From Wurfbainia villosa (taxonomy: Eukaryota > Streptophyta > Magnoliopsida > Zingiberales > Zingiberaceae), in NCBI GenBank assembly GCA_025175895.1, contig CM046006.1, positions 63,260,288-63,324,287 of the forward strand: a stretch of DNA of 64,000 nt, read 5' to 3'. The notes under the pieces are model-generated. The model was not told the origin of the DNA. It did no database searches and saw only the letters and a program-made list of their open reading frames with translations. How positions within the stretch are numbered: position 1 is the stretch's first letter; each line of letters opens with the position of its first letter. A program made the position numbers and the translations under genes. Positions 22,170 through 34,578 of this stretch are shown piece after piece.

Positions 22170-22802
22170 TACCTAACCACTAGTAGACTCGATATATTAT
22201 TTGCGGTTGGTATGTGTGCTAGGTACCAATCATGTGCCAAAGAATCCCATTTAGTTGCCGTTAAGAGAATTCTAAGATATATTAAAGGCACACTAAATGT
22301 AGGACTATGGTACCCTAGGACTAGGTCTTTTGATTTAGTTGGGTATACCGATTCCGATTATGCCAGTTGCAAATTGGATCGGAAGAGTACTATTGGTGGA
22401 TGCCAGTTCCTTGGGTCCTCCCTAGTTAGTTGGAGTAGTAGGAAGCAACCTTATGTTGCCCTATCCACCATCGAGGCCGAGTATGTGGCTATGGGTGGTT
22501 GTGTAGCTCAACTACTATGGATGAAACATACTTTAGAGGACTATGAGCTATCTTACTCCAACATGAAAGTATTTTGTTATAATGTGAGCACCATAAATTT
22601 GACTAAAAATCCGGTGCATTACTCTAGGACCAAGCACATTGAAGTGAAACATCACTTCATTAGAGATAATGTGGCTAGGAGGGATATTGAGCTTAATTAC
22701 ATTGAATCCAAGTCCAACCTAGCCGACATCTTCACCAAGGCTCTCTCCGCGAAGTAGAATTTTCATCACTTAGGAGAGAACTTGGGATGTGCTTAGTTGA
22801 AT
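22170..22802 (+). pseudogene. pol: D1 RT end and RNase H
   Basis: Reads YLTTSRLDILFAVGMCARYQ and YTDSDYASCKLDRKST, then SLVSWSSRKQ, AEYVAMGGCVAQLLWMKH and TKNPVHYSRTKHIEVKHHF, which are SIRE-type RNase H motifs. The catalytic Asp of the CDN motif is changed: FCYN replaces FCDN. A premature TAG at 22755-22757 precedes the natural end (TAG at 22800-22802, after GMCLVE). Without its own gag and RT the fragment is dead. Confidence 0.85.
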
Positions 22803-24679
22803 AGAGGTGTAGGTTTGCATGATCCTATAGAAAATCTAGGTTTTATACCTCTATACATCTCACAAAAGGCATAAGAAACCATGATTTTTGTATTTAGACA
22901 CTTAGACATCATGTAAGATGATAGGAAGATGCACTTGGTTCATTATGCTTGTTATAATGCATTACTATGAACCAAAGTGTCATCTAGAGACATTAATCCT
23001 TCATTGGACCAATCATTGGGAAGGCTTATACACAATTAATGTGCATATAGCTCCAAGAATATGATTGGAAATGTCAAATAAAACATAATTTAAACTATGT
23101 TTATCTAACTTTGGGAAACAGTTTTCAAGTGGAACACAAAAGTGATATAAAGTTTGCAAAAATATTAGAACTTTTGTTAGTTTCCAAGATTGTATCAATC
23201 TTGAAATCTGGAAAACATATATTTTTCAAATTATTTTTATTTGATAAAGAATGATTTCAGAAATGTGTACACAAAATTTCGTGATTTTTCGAGGTCTCTA
23301 TAATTTTTAACGCATTTCTGAACTTAGGCTGAAAAGGCTGAAATTTGGATTTCAGGAATGTCAGTCGACTGATACTTTAATTTTTCTGCAAATTCAGCCC
23401 ATTTCTTGGTTTTGGTTGCAATTCTTGAGTGTCCTAACCCCAAGTATGATAATCTTCAGCAACAAGAAGGTTTAGGACTGATTGATGCAGTGTTTTAGGG
23501 GGAGAATCATAATCTATATATTTTCATTCCCTACACTCATATATTTAGCTAAGAGTCCATGGTTCAAAATAGATTAACAAAAATATTTTAAAATCACTTT
23601 AGAAAACCTTAGTGAAGTCTATCTTTTGATAGCAATCACCGTTGAAAAAGTTGATACAAAGTAGATCAAAAATCTTAAAGTTTTAATAGTTTTTGAACTT
23701 TGTATCAATGTTCTATTTTAATGGTTAAAATATTTTTCCACGATATTTCACTGATTGTATGTGTTATAAGCATTATACATTTAAAATTTCATGATAAGTG
23801 AGCTATGTATAATTAGTTACAATTTTTCAAAGTCTATTTCTGATAACTGAAAAACTAGTTTTGATTATCGATCGCTTCTCTGAGCGATCGATCGGTGATG
23901 AGCAGATGCTCCGCGATATGATCAAAACCGCTCAGGCGGTAAAATTGCCTGGAAAAATTGTCCGCATCAAAACCGCCTGCAAAATTGCCCTGGCACCACA
24001 GCGCATGGCGGCTGCTCAGTGGAAACCGCCTGGCGGAAACCACCACTGGCGGAAGTAACTCGCCCTTGCACGATGTCGATCGGCGCTCAGTGCTGATCGA
24101 TGGGCATTTCAGTCGACTAGTTTTTGAGGGACTCGACTGCTATGCTGGGTTTTCTAAAAAATAAACTTTATTTCCTGGTATTTAGTGTACTTTTGATGTC
24201 CTAAAACTATAGCATGATAATCTACAGTTTTAGGACTGTTTTATGAAATGTTTTAGGGGAAGTTTCCTCATATCAAAGTTATTTTCATCCCCTTAACTTA
24301 TATTGTTGGTGCAAAGTTAGATTTTAACCTCAAATTCTTTAGTCTTTGCTCCATATGTTTGTCATTCCTCGCGAACCATATCTTGGATTAAGGGGGAGCT
24401 TAATTTCAATTTTATACCTTAATTCAAGATACATCAAATTTTACTCTTTCATGCAAATTTATGTATTTTCTCTTTTTGATGTATGTCAAAGGGGGAGAAG
24501 GAATATTTAAGTTAGAATTTATATTGAAAATATGATGGAAATATGATTATGTGCATGAATAGAATCCATATTGGAAATATGATTATGTGCATGTTTTAAA
24601 GCCATATTGGAAATATGATTATGTGCATGTTTTTAAAGACCTAACTTAAATGATTGCCAAATATCAAAAAAGGAGAGAT
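22803..24679 (+). other. D1 3' UTR, composite
   Basis: About 1.9 kb without a gene. The first part (to about 23350) matches the D2 3' region around 59100-59640. The second part (about 23570-24130) instead matches family A 3' UTR, for example A1 480-800 with 'gtgaagtctatcttttgatagcaatcac'. A GTCGAC site lies at 23366 and a CGATCG-rich block at 23864-24130. The 54-bp-period AT-rich repeat 'gaatatgattatgtgcatg' occurs three times at about 24530-24630. The region ends in the polypurine tract at about 24664-24678. Confidence 0.7.
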
Positions 24680-25854
24680 TGTTGGTGCAACAATGCCCTA
24701 AGCATTTATATGTTTTGATGTTTGGATAATCATCTAAGTTAGGCAATACTTTGTGATCTAATTGTGAACGTGTTTAAGTGACAGGAAAATCTAAGTATGA
24801 AGACTTGGTAAAGGCAAAGTCCAAGTGTGATCTTGGCAAAGGAAGTCCAAAGGCAAGTCTTGGCAGTGTAAGTCCAAGCATGTAGTCTTGGCGGCGTAAA
24901 GTCCAAGCACGCTTTGGCAAAGGGAACCCAAGACATGACAAAACCGAAGGAAGCTCTTGGAAGCAAGGCGCAAAAGATGAACAAGTCACGGACTCGGAGG
25001 GATCCTGGAGGCGCAAGGCTTAAAGAAGAGCTAGAAGGTTGAGTCTAGGTCTAGGGGGCCAATTCAAGTATGAATTATTCATACTTGATGAGTATCAGTC
25101 GACTGACACGAGGTATCAGTCGACTGTTAGGGTGCTCGACTAAGTCAGGTTGAAAGGCTGACGAACAGTTGACTGCCTAGTATTGGCAGTCGACCGATGT
25201 CACCATCAATCGACTGCCAATACTGGCAGTCGACTGATCAGGTTGACGACGGGCACAGAATGGAGTCTCACTCGACTCCGCATGGCGATCACTCGATTGA
25301 TCGCTCCATCAGTCGACTGATGGAGTGATCAATTGACTGATCAGGCAGCCGCTAGAAATGGCGGATGCAAATCTTCGCAGATTTGCTTCGTCAGAAGCCG
25401 TTGGCTTTGGCAGCAGTCGATTGAATACTATACATCAGTTGACTGATCATGGCCCAACGGGAAAAATAACCCTCTCTCTATAAAAAGAGGGCTTGTAGTG
25501 GCTGAGAGGGTTAATGCTTACATATTAATCTTTCTCTCAAACCCCCACAAGTTTTCTAAAGCTTTCAAGTGTTTAAATTCCCCTCCTCCTCTCTAATCTT
25601 CATCTACATCCTTTGTAAGAAGAGGAGGGTTTGTAAAAGAGAAAGCTTCTTAGTGGAATCGCTTGGGTTGATCTACCTTAAAGATCGCCGTGGAGTAGAA
25701 GCGTTATCTCCGAACCACATAAAGCTTCCGTGTTAGCATTGCATTTTTGTTTCTATTATTATTGTTTTTGTTGTGTTTCCACTAATCATTTTGTAGAAAA
25801 TGAAAAGAGGCTATTCACCGCCCCCCCCCTCTAGCCTTGTAAGGATCCCTAACA
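24680..25854 (+). repeat. D1 3' LTR
   Basis: 1175 bp, TGTTGGTGCAACAATGCCC...CCCTAACA. It has an AGTCCAAG...TTGGCA array (24790-24960), GTCGAC palindromes (25096-25445), TATAAAAA at 25479-25486, and the U5 motif with a run of nine or so C at about 25820-25830. Confidence 0.9.
25479..25486 (+). promoter_or_regulatory. TATA box of the D1 LTR
   Basis: TATAAAAA; the homologous box lies on the - strand of D2 at 55698-55705. Confidence 0.7.
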
Positions 25855-27043
25855 ATCCAAAGGATTTAAAAATAGGATTCTCAGATCGAGAGAGACTTGG
25901 TTTGGTTGGACCAAACAAAGAGCGAGTATGAAATTGTTTCAGTCGCATCGGAAGCATGGATGGACCGAGTCTTATGAAGACATGATGGATGAACCAAATG
26001 GATTTGGTTCTAATCCTATGGTGGAAAAGAAACTAAAGGGGTTTGGTTGGTTTTAAATGAATGAACCAAAATTGGTTCAGTTCATTTTAACTTAAAATAT
26101 ACCAAGGCGGTTTAGTTTATTTTAACTTAAGTTATTGGAGTGGGTTAACGGATTTTGGTTATGAACCAATAATAGTTAGGAGAATATGTTCTCTATAAAA
26201 ATACGACTTAAGGGATTTTGTGAATCAATCAGTTCAAGGTTTTGGAAACCCTAGCCTCCTCTCCTCTTCCTCCTCTAGAGTTGTCGCCCAACAAGGTTGC
26301 CTCCGAACTTTATTACCGCGCCCTCCTTGGTCGGACCACCCTAGCTGCCACCAGACTCCACTTGCCTCCGGCCATCCTCCGGCCATCCTCTGGCCATCCT
26401 CCTTTGGCTCTGGTGACCAATGACCAGCTGGCCATCTCCTTTGGCTGACACCAACTCCTCCACCACAAGCTATCCAGTTTTAGATAGCTTGTTGTCCCTT
26501 GCGTGCAGAGGTCGTTTGGCCATAGTTTCATGCTCCAGCAGTGACCTACTTGTCGGGGATTGGATCTCTGGCAATCCTCTTGGTGGAGGACCAAAGGTTT
26601 CGTCAATTGGTTGACGATAACCGCTTCTGAGAAGCGAGTTTGTGGAACTCGGTTTTGGATCCAAATTTGATTCGGATTGTGATCATCTCTTGATCACAAC
26701 GTTTTTTATTCGAGACTAATATCTCATGAGAAGACGGGGCTCATGGCTTTGTGAAGCTATCCCGATAATACTCAGCATGGATATGGATATAAGTGAGAAT
26801 TGCAACTGTCTCTCGGTTGAGGTCATTCTCGCTTCACATAATTTGTCAGGTATACCTAGAGTAGTTTTCCTTTATTACACAATTTGAAATGTCGAATATG
26901 TCTATACATGTTGTATCCTTTGCATGTGTGTGGTGTGTGTTTTTTAATAAATAGTTTATTACTTGTTTTTGCTTCCGCTTGTGCATGTTTACGAAACTTG
27001 TTCGAACACAACACCCACGTCGGTGCCATGGGGAAACCCAACA
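25855..27043 (+). repeat. C1 5' LTR, right part, with 54-bp duplicated start
   Basis: 25855-25908 repeats 22116-22169; 25909-27043 continues the LTR to the end GGAAACCCAACA. A TATA box (TATAAAAAT) lies at 26195. The sum of both parts (2228 bp) equals the C2 3' LTR length (2230 bp). Confidence 0.88.
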
Positions 27044-27044
27044 G

Positions 27045-27056
27045 TGGTATCAGAGC
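27045..27056 (+). promoter_or_regulatory. C1 primer-binding site
   Basis: TGGTATCAGAGC starts one base after the LTR end. Confidence 0.95.
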
Positions 27057-28175
27057 CCGACTATGTTCTGACATAATTGTAAAATTATTTTACGATAGTC
27101 ATAATTATATTTTTTGAAATTTTCTACTTTTGGAAAGTTTAGAAGTAATTATGAAAATTTTAATTAGTAAAGAAATTCAAATTGGAAATTTTCTAATGTG
27201 ATTAGGAATTTTTTTTCCTAAATTAAATTTAAATTTCTTTAATTAATATTTTCCATAAATAAAATATGGGATTAGATTTGAAAATGTGTTTCCTAATTTA
27301 ATCGAGATTTGATTTGAGAAATCAAATCTCAAACATATTTTATTTCCAAAAATAGTTATGACATATAAGAAAATTTTGTACATGTCATAATTGTATGTCA
27401 TGTAATTGCATTAGATGCATATCATAATGTCATGCGTGTCGTGACATGTAGATGTATGTCATGCCATGTAGATAATTGTTATTTGCATGCAAAGAGGATG
27501 AGACATAAAACCCTTACTCAATATTAAAGCTTACACCTTCCATTAATATTGTTAGAACCAGAGTTCTATTTCTTGTTTGGGTTGTTGGACTCTCTCCAAG
27601 CCCGGCTCAAACCTGAACATGTTCAAACCATGAAATAGTTTAATACTAATATGGTAAGAGTCAGAGGTCAATCGTTAGCTTTGGTTGTTGGACTCTCTCC
27701 AAGCCGGGCTAATTGGTTGAATGCACTCTAACCATATTAAAACTATTTCTCGATTAATGAGTTGGTTTTAACCTGGAGCATCAGCTTGTTGGACTCTCTC
27801 CAAGGTCGATGTGAAGGGAGGTGAAGTTTGGTGCTATGCATATGATGCATACTTGTTAATGTATTAACAACCCGATGTATGTGTGAACATTCAATTAGTT
27901 GATAGCACATTGTGATAGTTGCATATATATGATATGCAATCGGTATATTTTATACCTACCATCGTAGTTATGAATGGCTTGTTGGACTCTCTCCAAGGTT
28001 ATTCTTATCTATGTTGGATACCAACCCATTCAGAGATGGACCTATGATCTCCCGAATTGATTTTAGGGGGTTTTGAATTCAGAAAAATGAATGGGGTTCA
28101 TAAATGTATGTTGATGCATTTTAAATCATTTTCTCATATATGCTTGATTTGTATTTCTAGGTTAATCACTTGATC
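27057..28175 (+). other. C1 leader with four hairpin repeats
   Basis: About 1.1 kb between PBS and gag with no coding. TTGTTGGACTCTCTCCAAG occurs four times, at 27582-27600, 27685-27703, 27786-27804 and 27979-27997. The core TTGGA-CTCTC-TCCAA can fold as a 5-bp stem. C2 has the same four copies. The first half is AT-rich with 'ggaaattt' repeats. Confidence 0.75.
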
Positions 28176-29000
28176 ATGACATCTTTGAATTTGCAATCTA
28201 TTTTGGATTCGAATAAATTGACTGGGTCGAACTTCTTGGACTTGCTTAGAAACTTGAGAATTGTTCTCAAGGTGGAAAAGCTTGTGTATGTCCTCGAAGA
28301 GCCTCTTCCCACTTGTCCTAAAGATGATGCAACTCCGGACCAATTGTTGGCCTATCAGAAACATGTGAATGATTCTGAATTGGCGAGTTGCATCATGCTA
28401 GTGGCGATGGTACCCGAGCTTCAGAAGCAACATGAGCATATGATTTGCCCTGAATGCTAATACCATAATTTTTCATCTCCATGAGCTGTTTGAAGAGCAA
28501 GCGAGATCCGAAAGGTTCGAAGTCTCCAACCTCCTCTTCACCTCTAAGATGCAAGAAGATTCATCTGTGGTTGAATAGGTACATCAAGCGACTAGCGCAC
28601 TCGGGTTTGTGATGGATCATGAATTAAGTATTGACTTAATTCTACATTGTTTGCCGAAGAGTTACAGTTTGTGATGAACTATCAGATGAACAAACTTGAA
28701 TCCACCATTCCTGAGCTCCTCAACATGCTGAAGACTGTGGAGCCTTCTATGAAGCATGAGGAGAAGACAACGCTATTAGTTGATTCCTCAAAGAAAGATT
28801 CTAAGAGGAAGTCAAAAGAACAATAGAAGGGGAAGAAGAAGAAAAAGGCTAAGAAGACGGAACCGACTCAAAAGGGCACTTTCCATCACTGTGGCAAGGA
28901 GGGTCATTGGCAAAGAAACTGCAAGATTTATCTTGAGTCTGTGAAGAAGAATAAGGCATCCGATGCCCCATCTTTTTCAGATATCTTCGTTATTGATTGT
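28176..29000 (+). pseudogene. gag: C1 gag
   Basis: Begins MTSLNLQSILDSNKLTGSNF, the start typical of Angela/Tork-type gag, and is close to C2 gag. Frameshifts occur near 28455 and 28570 and stops elsewhere. The zinc knuckle (28881-28922) has lost its first Cys (Phe), with CGKEGHWQRNC following. A Lys-rich basic stretch precedes it. Confidence 0.85.
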
Positions 29001-32000
29001 CATTCTATTTCCTTAGACACTTGGGTATTGGATACCGGGTTTGGTTCACATATATGTAATAATATACATGGGGTAAGGAATAGAAGATGACTTGTCAAGG
29101 GAGAGTCAAATTTACATGTTGGGAATGGAGCAAAGGTTGCTGCACTCGCCATCGGAACATATTTGTTGAAACTCCCTACAAGACTTGTCTTAGAATTGGA
29201 CAATTGCTTTTATGTTCTATCGTTGATAAAGAACATCATATCTATTTCTTGTTAAAATAGAAATGGGTATCATTTAACTTTTAGTAACAATTGTTATTAC
29301 ATAACTTTGAATGATGTTCTTTATGGGACTGAAACTTTAAGCAATGGTATTTATACGTTGGACGTATCAAGTGACATTTTCAATATCGAAGCTAGCAATA
29401 AGTGTGCTCGAAAAGATAATCAATTAGACTCCTACATGTGGCATTGCCGTCTTGGCCATGTAAGCTAGATACACATGTCCAAATTACATCGATGTGGAAT
29501 TTTGGAATTGTTTGAATTAGATTCATACGATACATACGAATCATACTTAAAGGGCAAGATGCCCAAGTTACCTTTTACTAAATAAGGTGAACTGGTGGGA
29601 GAGTTGCTTGGTCTAATACATACTAATGTATGCGGACCTATGTCAACTCAAGCTCTAGGAGGCTATAACTACTTCATTACCTTCACCAATGATCACTCAC
29701 GGTTTGAGTATGTGTTCTTGATGAAACACAAGTTTGAATCCTTTGAAAGGTTCAAAGAATTCAGAAATGAAGTAGAGAAACAACTTGGCAAGAGTATTAA
29801 AATACTTAAATCAGATCGAGTTGGTGAATACTTGAGTCAAGAGTTTCTAGATTATCTAAGGGACAATGGTATATTGTCTCAATGGACTCCGCCGTATACA
29901 CCGCAACTGAATGGTGTATCTGAGAGGCAAAATTGAACCTTGTTGGACATGGTTAGATCGATGATGAATCATGTGAATCTTCCCAAGTCCTTTTGGGGCT
30001 ATGCACTTCAGACTTCTATTTACTTTCTAAACAAAGTTCCGACCAAGGTAGTCTTTACTACTCCATATGAGATATAGAATAGTAAGAAACCTCATTTATC
30101 TTACTTGAAGATATGGGGTTTTCCTACTTATGTGAAGCGGACTGTATCAGACAAACTGGATGCTAAGTCTGATAAATATCTATTTATTAGATACCCTAAG
30201 GAAACGAGGGGTTACCAATTCTATCATCCTGTGGAACAAAAAGTGTTTGTTTCAAGACATGTTGTGTTTCTAGAGAAAGAGTTTCTCTTGCAAGAAAATA
30301 GTGGGAGTGTCATTGAACTTGAGGAGGTTCAAAAGACTCCAATATACATTGAGAAGATACCTGGTCAAGCACCTCAATCGATAACTCATAGTGATAAGAC
30401 ATCGGCTGAACCTATTGTGACACCAAATCTTCGTAGATCTGGTAGAACACGCAACATCCTGAGAGATATGGATTTCTCGTAAGCGAATCAAACGACATGT
30501 TACTCATTGACGATGAGGAGCCTACCAGTTATGAAGAAGTTCTGAAAAGTTCAAAAAGGGACAAATGACTTAATGCCATGTAGTTGGAAATGGATTCCAT
30601 GTATGAAAATCAAGTTTGAAACTTGGTGGACACACCTGAAGGCATAAGGCCTATAGGGTGCAAGTGGGTTTTCAAGAAGAAAACTGACATGGATGGTAAT
30701 GTGATTACCTATAAGGCTAGATTAGTGGCGAAAAGTTATCGTCAAAAGCAAGGTATTGATTATTATAAGATCTATTCACTAGTAGCTATGCTTAAATCCA
30801 TTCGGATGCTCCTGGCCATAGAGGCTCATTATGATTATGAGATATGATAAATGGATATGAAAATGGCTTTCCTTAATGAAAAACTACTCGACGATGTGTA
30901 TATGATATAGCCCGAGAGTTTCACATTGGTTGATAAAACTAAGGTATGCAAGCTTTGACGGTCCATATATGAACTGAAGCAAGTATCCAGGAGCTGGAAT
31001 CTCCGTTTTGATGAGACAATCAAAAGGTTTGATTTCTCACAAAATCTAGACGAACCCTATGTGTACAAGAAGGTTAGTGGGAGTGCAGTCGTGTTCCTAT
31101 TGTTGTATGTCAATGACATATTACTTATAGGAAATGATATATCTGCCTTAAAGTCAGTTAAAATTTGGTTATCCAAAACATTCTCCATGAAAGACCTAGG
31201 AGAAGCGACCTATATCCTCGAAACAAGATCGATAGAGATAGATCGAAATGGTTGCTTAGTCTTTCGTAATCTATGTATATAGACCGAGTGCTAAAGAGGT
31301 TTAGCATGTCGGAATCCAAGAAAGGTTTCCTTCCCATCAGGCATGGGGAACACCTTTCGAAGTCTATGTGTCCGTGCACAATGGACGAGAGGATTTGCAT
31401 GAGTAAGATCCCCTATGCATCCGTAATAGGATCTATCATGTATGTTATATTATGTACGAGACTCGATGTATCGTATGCTCTGAGTGTCACGAGCAGATAC
31501 CAATCTGATCCAGGAATGGATCATTGGGTGGCTGTTAAGATAATCCTTAAGTACTTAAGAAGAACTAAGGATGTATTCCTGATATATGGAGAGAGTGATA
31601 TGGTAATACGCGGGTATACGGATGTCAGCTTTCAGACAGACAAGGATGATTTCAGGTCTCAGTCTGGGTACATATTCACCAAAAATGGAGGCGTAATATG
31701 TTGGAAAGGTTCCAAGCAAGACACTATAACGAATTCTGCCACTGAGGCAGAATACATTGCAGCTTTGGAAGCAGCAAACGAAGTGGTTTGGATCAAGAAG
31801 TTCATCTCTAAACTTGATTTGGCCTTATCAATGATCTAAACATGTGCTTAGCCGCTCTCATTTGATCAGAGAGATCATAAGTAGGAAGGAAATATAAATC
31901 GAGAAGATTCCCTCTGAAAGGAACTTAGCAGACCTTTTAACTAAGGTCTTACCTCAAAGTAAGTTTGAGAGTCATGTTAGAGCTTATGGTATTGGATATC

Positions 32001-32017
32001 ATGGCGATTGGCATTAG
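29001..32017 (+). pseudogene. pol: C1 pol (protease to RNase H)
   Basis: Protease: WVLDTGFGSH, catalytic DTG kept, next Cys lost. Integrase (29595-29936 and onward): first catalytic Asp changed in HTNVCGP, second kept in KSDRVGEY, Glu kept in NGVSERQN, then a stop. RT (30623-31282): KWVFKKKTDMDGN and KARLVAKSYRQKQG intact, but the catalytic box is YVND (31106-31117), which should abolish polymerase activity. RNase H (31273-31839): GYTDVSFQTDKDDF and SATEAEYIAA. The end follows HGDWH at 32015-32017. At least ten stops or frameshifts are seen, so this copy is dead. Confidence 0.88.
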
Positions 32018-32019
32018 GC

Positions 32020-32031
32020 CAAGTGGGAGTT
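32020..32031 (+). promoter_or_regulatory. C1 polypurine tract
   Basis: AAGTGGGAGT next to the 3' LTR start; C2 has the same tract at 44050-44060. Confidence 0.8.
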
Positions 32032-32808
32032 TGTTAGTTATATATGAGAGATGTCCTAAGACAATCGCCTTATGGTTGTACAATTTATTTGATAAATGAA
32101 GATTCACTATTTGAGTATACATGTTTTCATGTATTTGATTGGATCTTAAACTCATTTACTGAATGTCCGCAATACGATTCACATCATGAGAGAATTTATG
32201 GTTGGATTACAACTAGTGAGTATCTCTACAAGTGTAATTATGATGTATTGGAATTATCCCTAGTCAATGAATTGATGTATTTGGACACCATCAATTCTGT
32301 TGAGACTAGCATGAGTTATACTCTTTGGTTTATCCAAGTAGCTTTTCCTCACTGGATGAAGACATTGGGATGTCTGAAATTAATCGTGGATGCTAGTTAT
32401 GGTAACTAGTTCATTGGAGTGACTAGCTGTAAGACTTCATATGGTTCTCTTCATATATGAATATGTCAATGAAGTTCTTACTACAACTTAAGTGCGATGC
32501 TCCTTCGACTTGCGGTATTCAAGTCATCTTGGTGATAAAGACTTATGCTTTGACATCTTAAGCAAGCATCTTCGAGGAGATGTAGACCCGGGATGATTTG
32601 GTATAAGTCAAATTGGCCGGAGGTGTTTGAATAGCCTATAGAGGATTCACCGCTCCTTGTGAGAAGATGTATACCCTATGGCCTCTCGTCGGTTTGTTAC
32701 TAAAGTCTTTGGCCAAACCATTACATGTTTAGAGTATGGTACTCTTGGATACATGTGCAGTAAGTAGAATCCAGAGGACGAGGAAGTAATACTTGGGCTA
32801 GGTGTGAC
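32032..32808 (+). repeat. C1 3' LTR, truncated
   Basis: First 777 bp of the LTR, matching 21077 onward in the C1 subfamily. It ends at GGTGTGAC, where the Athila-like element begins; the uninterrupted sequence continues 'gtagtcagcc' in the 5' LTR at about 21855. Confidence 0.88.
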
Positions 32809-34202
32809 TGATGTGAGCAAAACATATAGGGTTTTAGGAGTAGTTTTCGCTCACATCTCATTACATTTTATGTTAGTTTCATGCAAATGTCACTTTATTT
32901 TGCACATATTTCCTATTTTCTGGTTCGGAGGTCTGCTCTTTGTACTTTTGCATGCAGGATAGCATTTTGGGGGAAAAGGCCCACTTTCGAAGCAAAAGAA
33001 GGACATTTTGTAGTTAGACGCAAAATGGGACACGACCAGGGCATGTGGCTACACATGGCCAGGGTGTGTGGCTACACACGGCCATGTCCAATGCACGAGA
33101 TTAGCCACCCTAGGGCCGCACATGGCCTGGTCGTGTGGAAACACACGGTCGTGTGGCGGCCCAGAAGATTGACGCGACTAGGGCTTTTTACGGATTTTGC
33201 AGTGGTCCGAGGTGATGTCTATATAAGGATGGCTCTGCCCAAACCCTAGGGGGGAGGTACGACGGCTGGGATGGCACACCGAAGCTCTAAAAAGCTTTGG
33301 GAACTCGCAACAGGGAGGAAGGACACCGCCGGAGATCCAAGTTCTGCACTTCAACGTCGGAGAGAAGGCTACATCGGCATTGTAATTTCTTGTTCTTGCA
33401 CTTTATTTCTGATATATTCGAACATGTACATGCCTTGTGATTCTCCTCTTTGACATATGGAGTAGTTCCTTTGATTCTAGGATCAGGGAGTAGCTTGTGT
33501 GCGCATGACATGTTGCTTCAAATTGAATTCTATTTTTGAGTTTGAATTTGCAATTGGAAATTGTTTATACCAATATCTATGCGTATTTAGTTTTATACCT
33601 GCTGTACTTAGGCAATACGAGGGGTGACAGCCCTCATATCTATGATTTAGGGGATTTTATGCAAGGAACCTAGGGGTAAACCTGATCTCCTGTAACCGTG
33701 GGTAGAAGGATGCGATGGAACTAGAAACGGTTCGTTGCAGGGATTGATTTGGCATCCTCGTACCGTCTATCCCATCCTTGTAAGGAAGAGATAGCTCCCG
33801 ATAGATGCGGTGGCTCATCGGGAGAGTGTATGATGTCCCTTCCACAAAACCATAGCTAGACATTTAGACAACGCCCAGTTGATAGCATGTTTTGTGACAC
33901 ACAAGCGAAACCAAAGTCCTAGAATCCCTTTTAAAGATCTCGGCACGCTCCTTTCTTTCTTCGTGTGACACTGTATTAGAGTTTAGTCCACCGACAAACC
34001 TCGCAATTGAAACCTTTTAGATTTTACTTCCGAACAATTTCACCCACTGAACAAATCGGTATTCGAATCCCAGTCCCTGTGGGATCGATAATCTTTTATT
34101 ACTTGACGACATCCGTGCACTTGCGGGCTTTAAGCACGAGCACACGCTTCGAGTCCTCGATGGCCTCTATTGCAAGATTTGAGGTCACTTTCGCGTGCAT
34201 CA
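32809..34202 (+). repeat. Athila-like LTR
   Basis: 1394 bp. It has CACACGGCC-type imperfect palindromes at about 33030-33160 that are typical of Athila LTRs, and the end 'gaggtcactttcgcgtgcatca' shared with 20357. Confidence 0.8.
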
Positions 34203-34207
34203 AGTTT

Positions 34208-34225
34208 TTGGTGCCATTGTCGGGG
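34208..34225 (+). promoter_or_regulatory. Athila-type primer-binding site
   Basis: TTGGTGCCATTGTCGGGG, a variant of the TGGCGCCGTTGCCGGGG site of Athila/Tat elements. Confidence 0.75.
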
Positions 34226-34578
34226 ACTGATCGATTCGATATCGAATCGAACAGTGGAAAATTGGATCGGATCTAGGATTAGATTTATTTACTTGCTTTA
34301 TTTTCTCTTTAGTTTGCCTTATTTACTTTAGTTCTAAATTTTCCATATTTAGATTTAGTTTTTGATTTTATTTTTAGCAGTAGGTTTCTATTTCCTTATT
34401 GCATCTTAGATTTTATTAGCTAGATTGTTTTATTTCATGCTTCTTAGATTTAGGTAGCACTCCTAATTTTTGTGGCTCGGTTCTTCGTATGCTTAGACGC
34501 TTAGGATCGGAAGGCCTGATTCCGATCGACTTAGAAATCGAACGAACCTTTCATCGTTGGAAAGAAGAATAGAAAAGG

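Larger units (their letters stand above)
22170..25854 (+). mobile_element. D1: 5'-truncated SIRE-like element
   Basis: It starts abruptly inside the last part of RT (YLTTSRLDILF) and continues through RNase H, a 3' UTR and a complete 3' LTR ending CCCTAACA. The 5' LTR, gag and most of pol are absent. It is related to D2 on the opposite strand. It is flanked by a 54-bp direct repeat of C1 LTR (one mismatch) instead of a 5-bp duplication. Confidence 0.85.
21077..32808 (+). mobile_element. C1: Angela (BARE-1)-like copia element, interrupted by D1
   Basis: Order: 5' LTR (21077-22169 plus 25909-27043, total 2228 bp), PBS, repeat-rich leader, gag, pol, polypurine tract, 3' LTR (32032-32808, cut at 777 bp by the Athila-like element). 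The RNase H motifs (GYTD, FQTDKDD, QSGY, SATEAEYIAALEAA) resemble BARE-1/Angela. The element is heavily decayed: the RT box is YVND, and integrase D1 is N. The left flank is gypsy gag. Confidence 0.85.

Noticed and set aside
23860..24058. Bacterial-like CGATCG-rich segment as contamination
   Set aside because: The flanks are continuous D1/A-type UTR and CGATCG blocks recur in D2; no bacterial gene is present.
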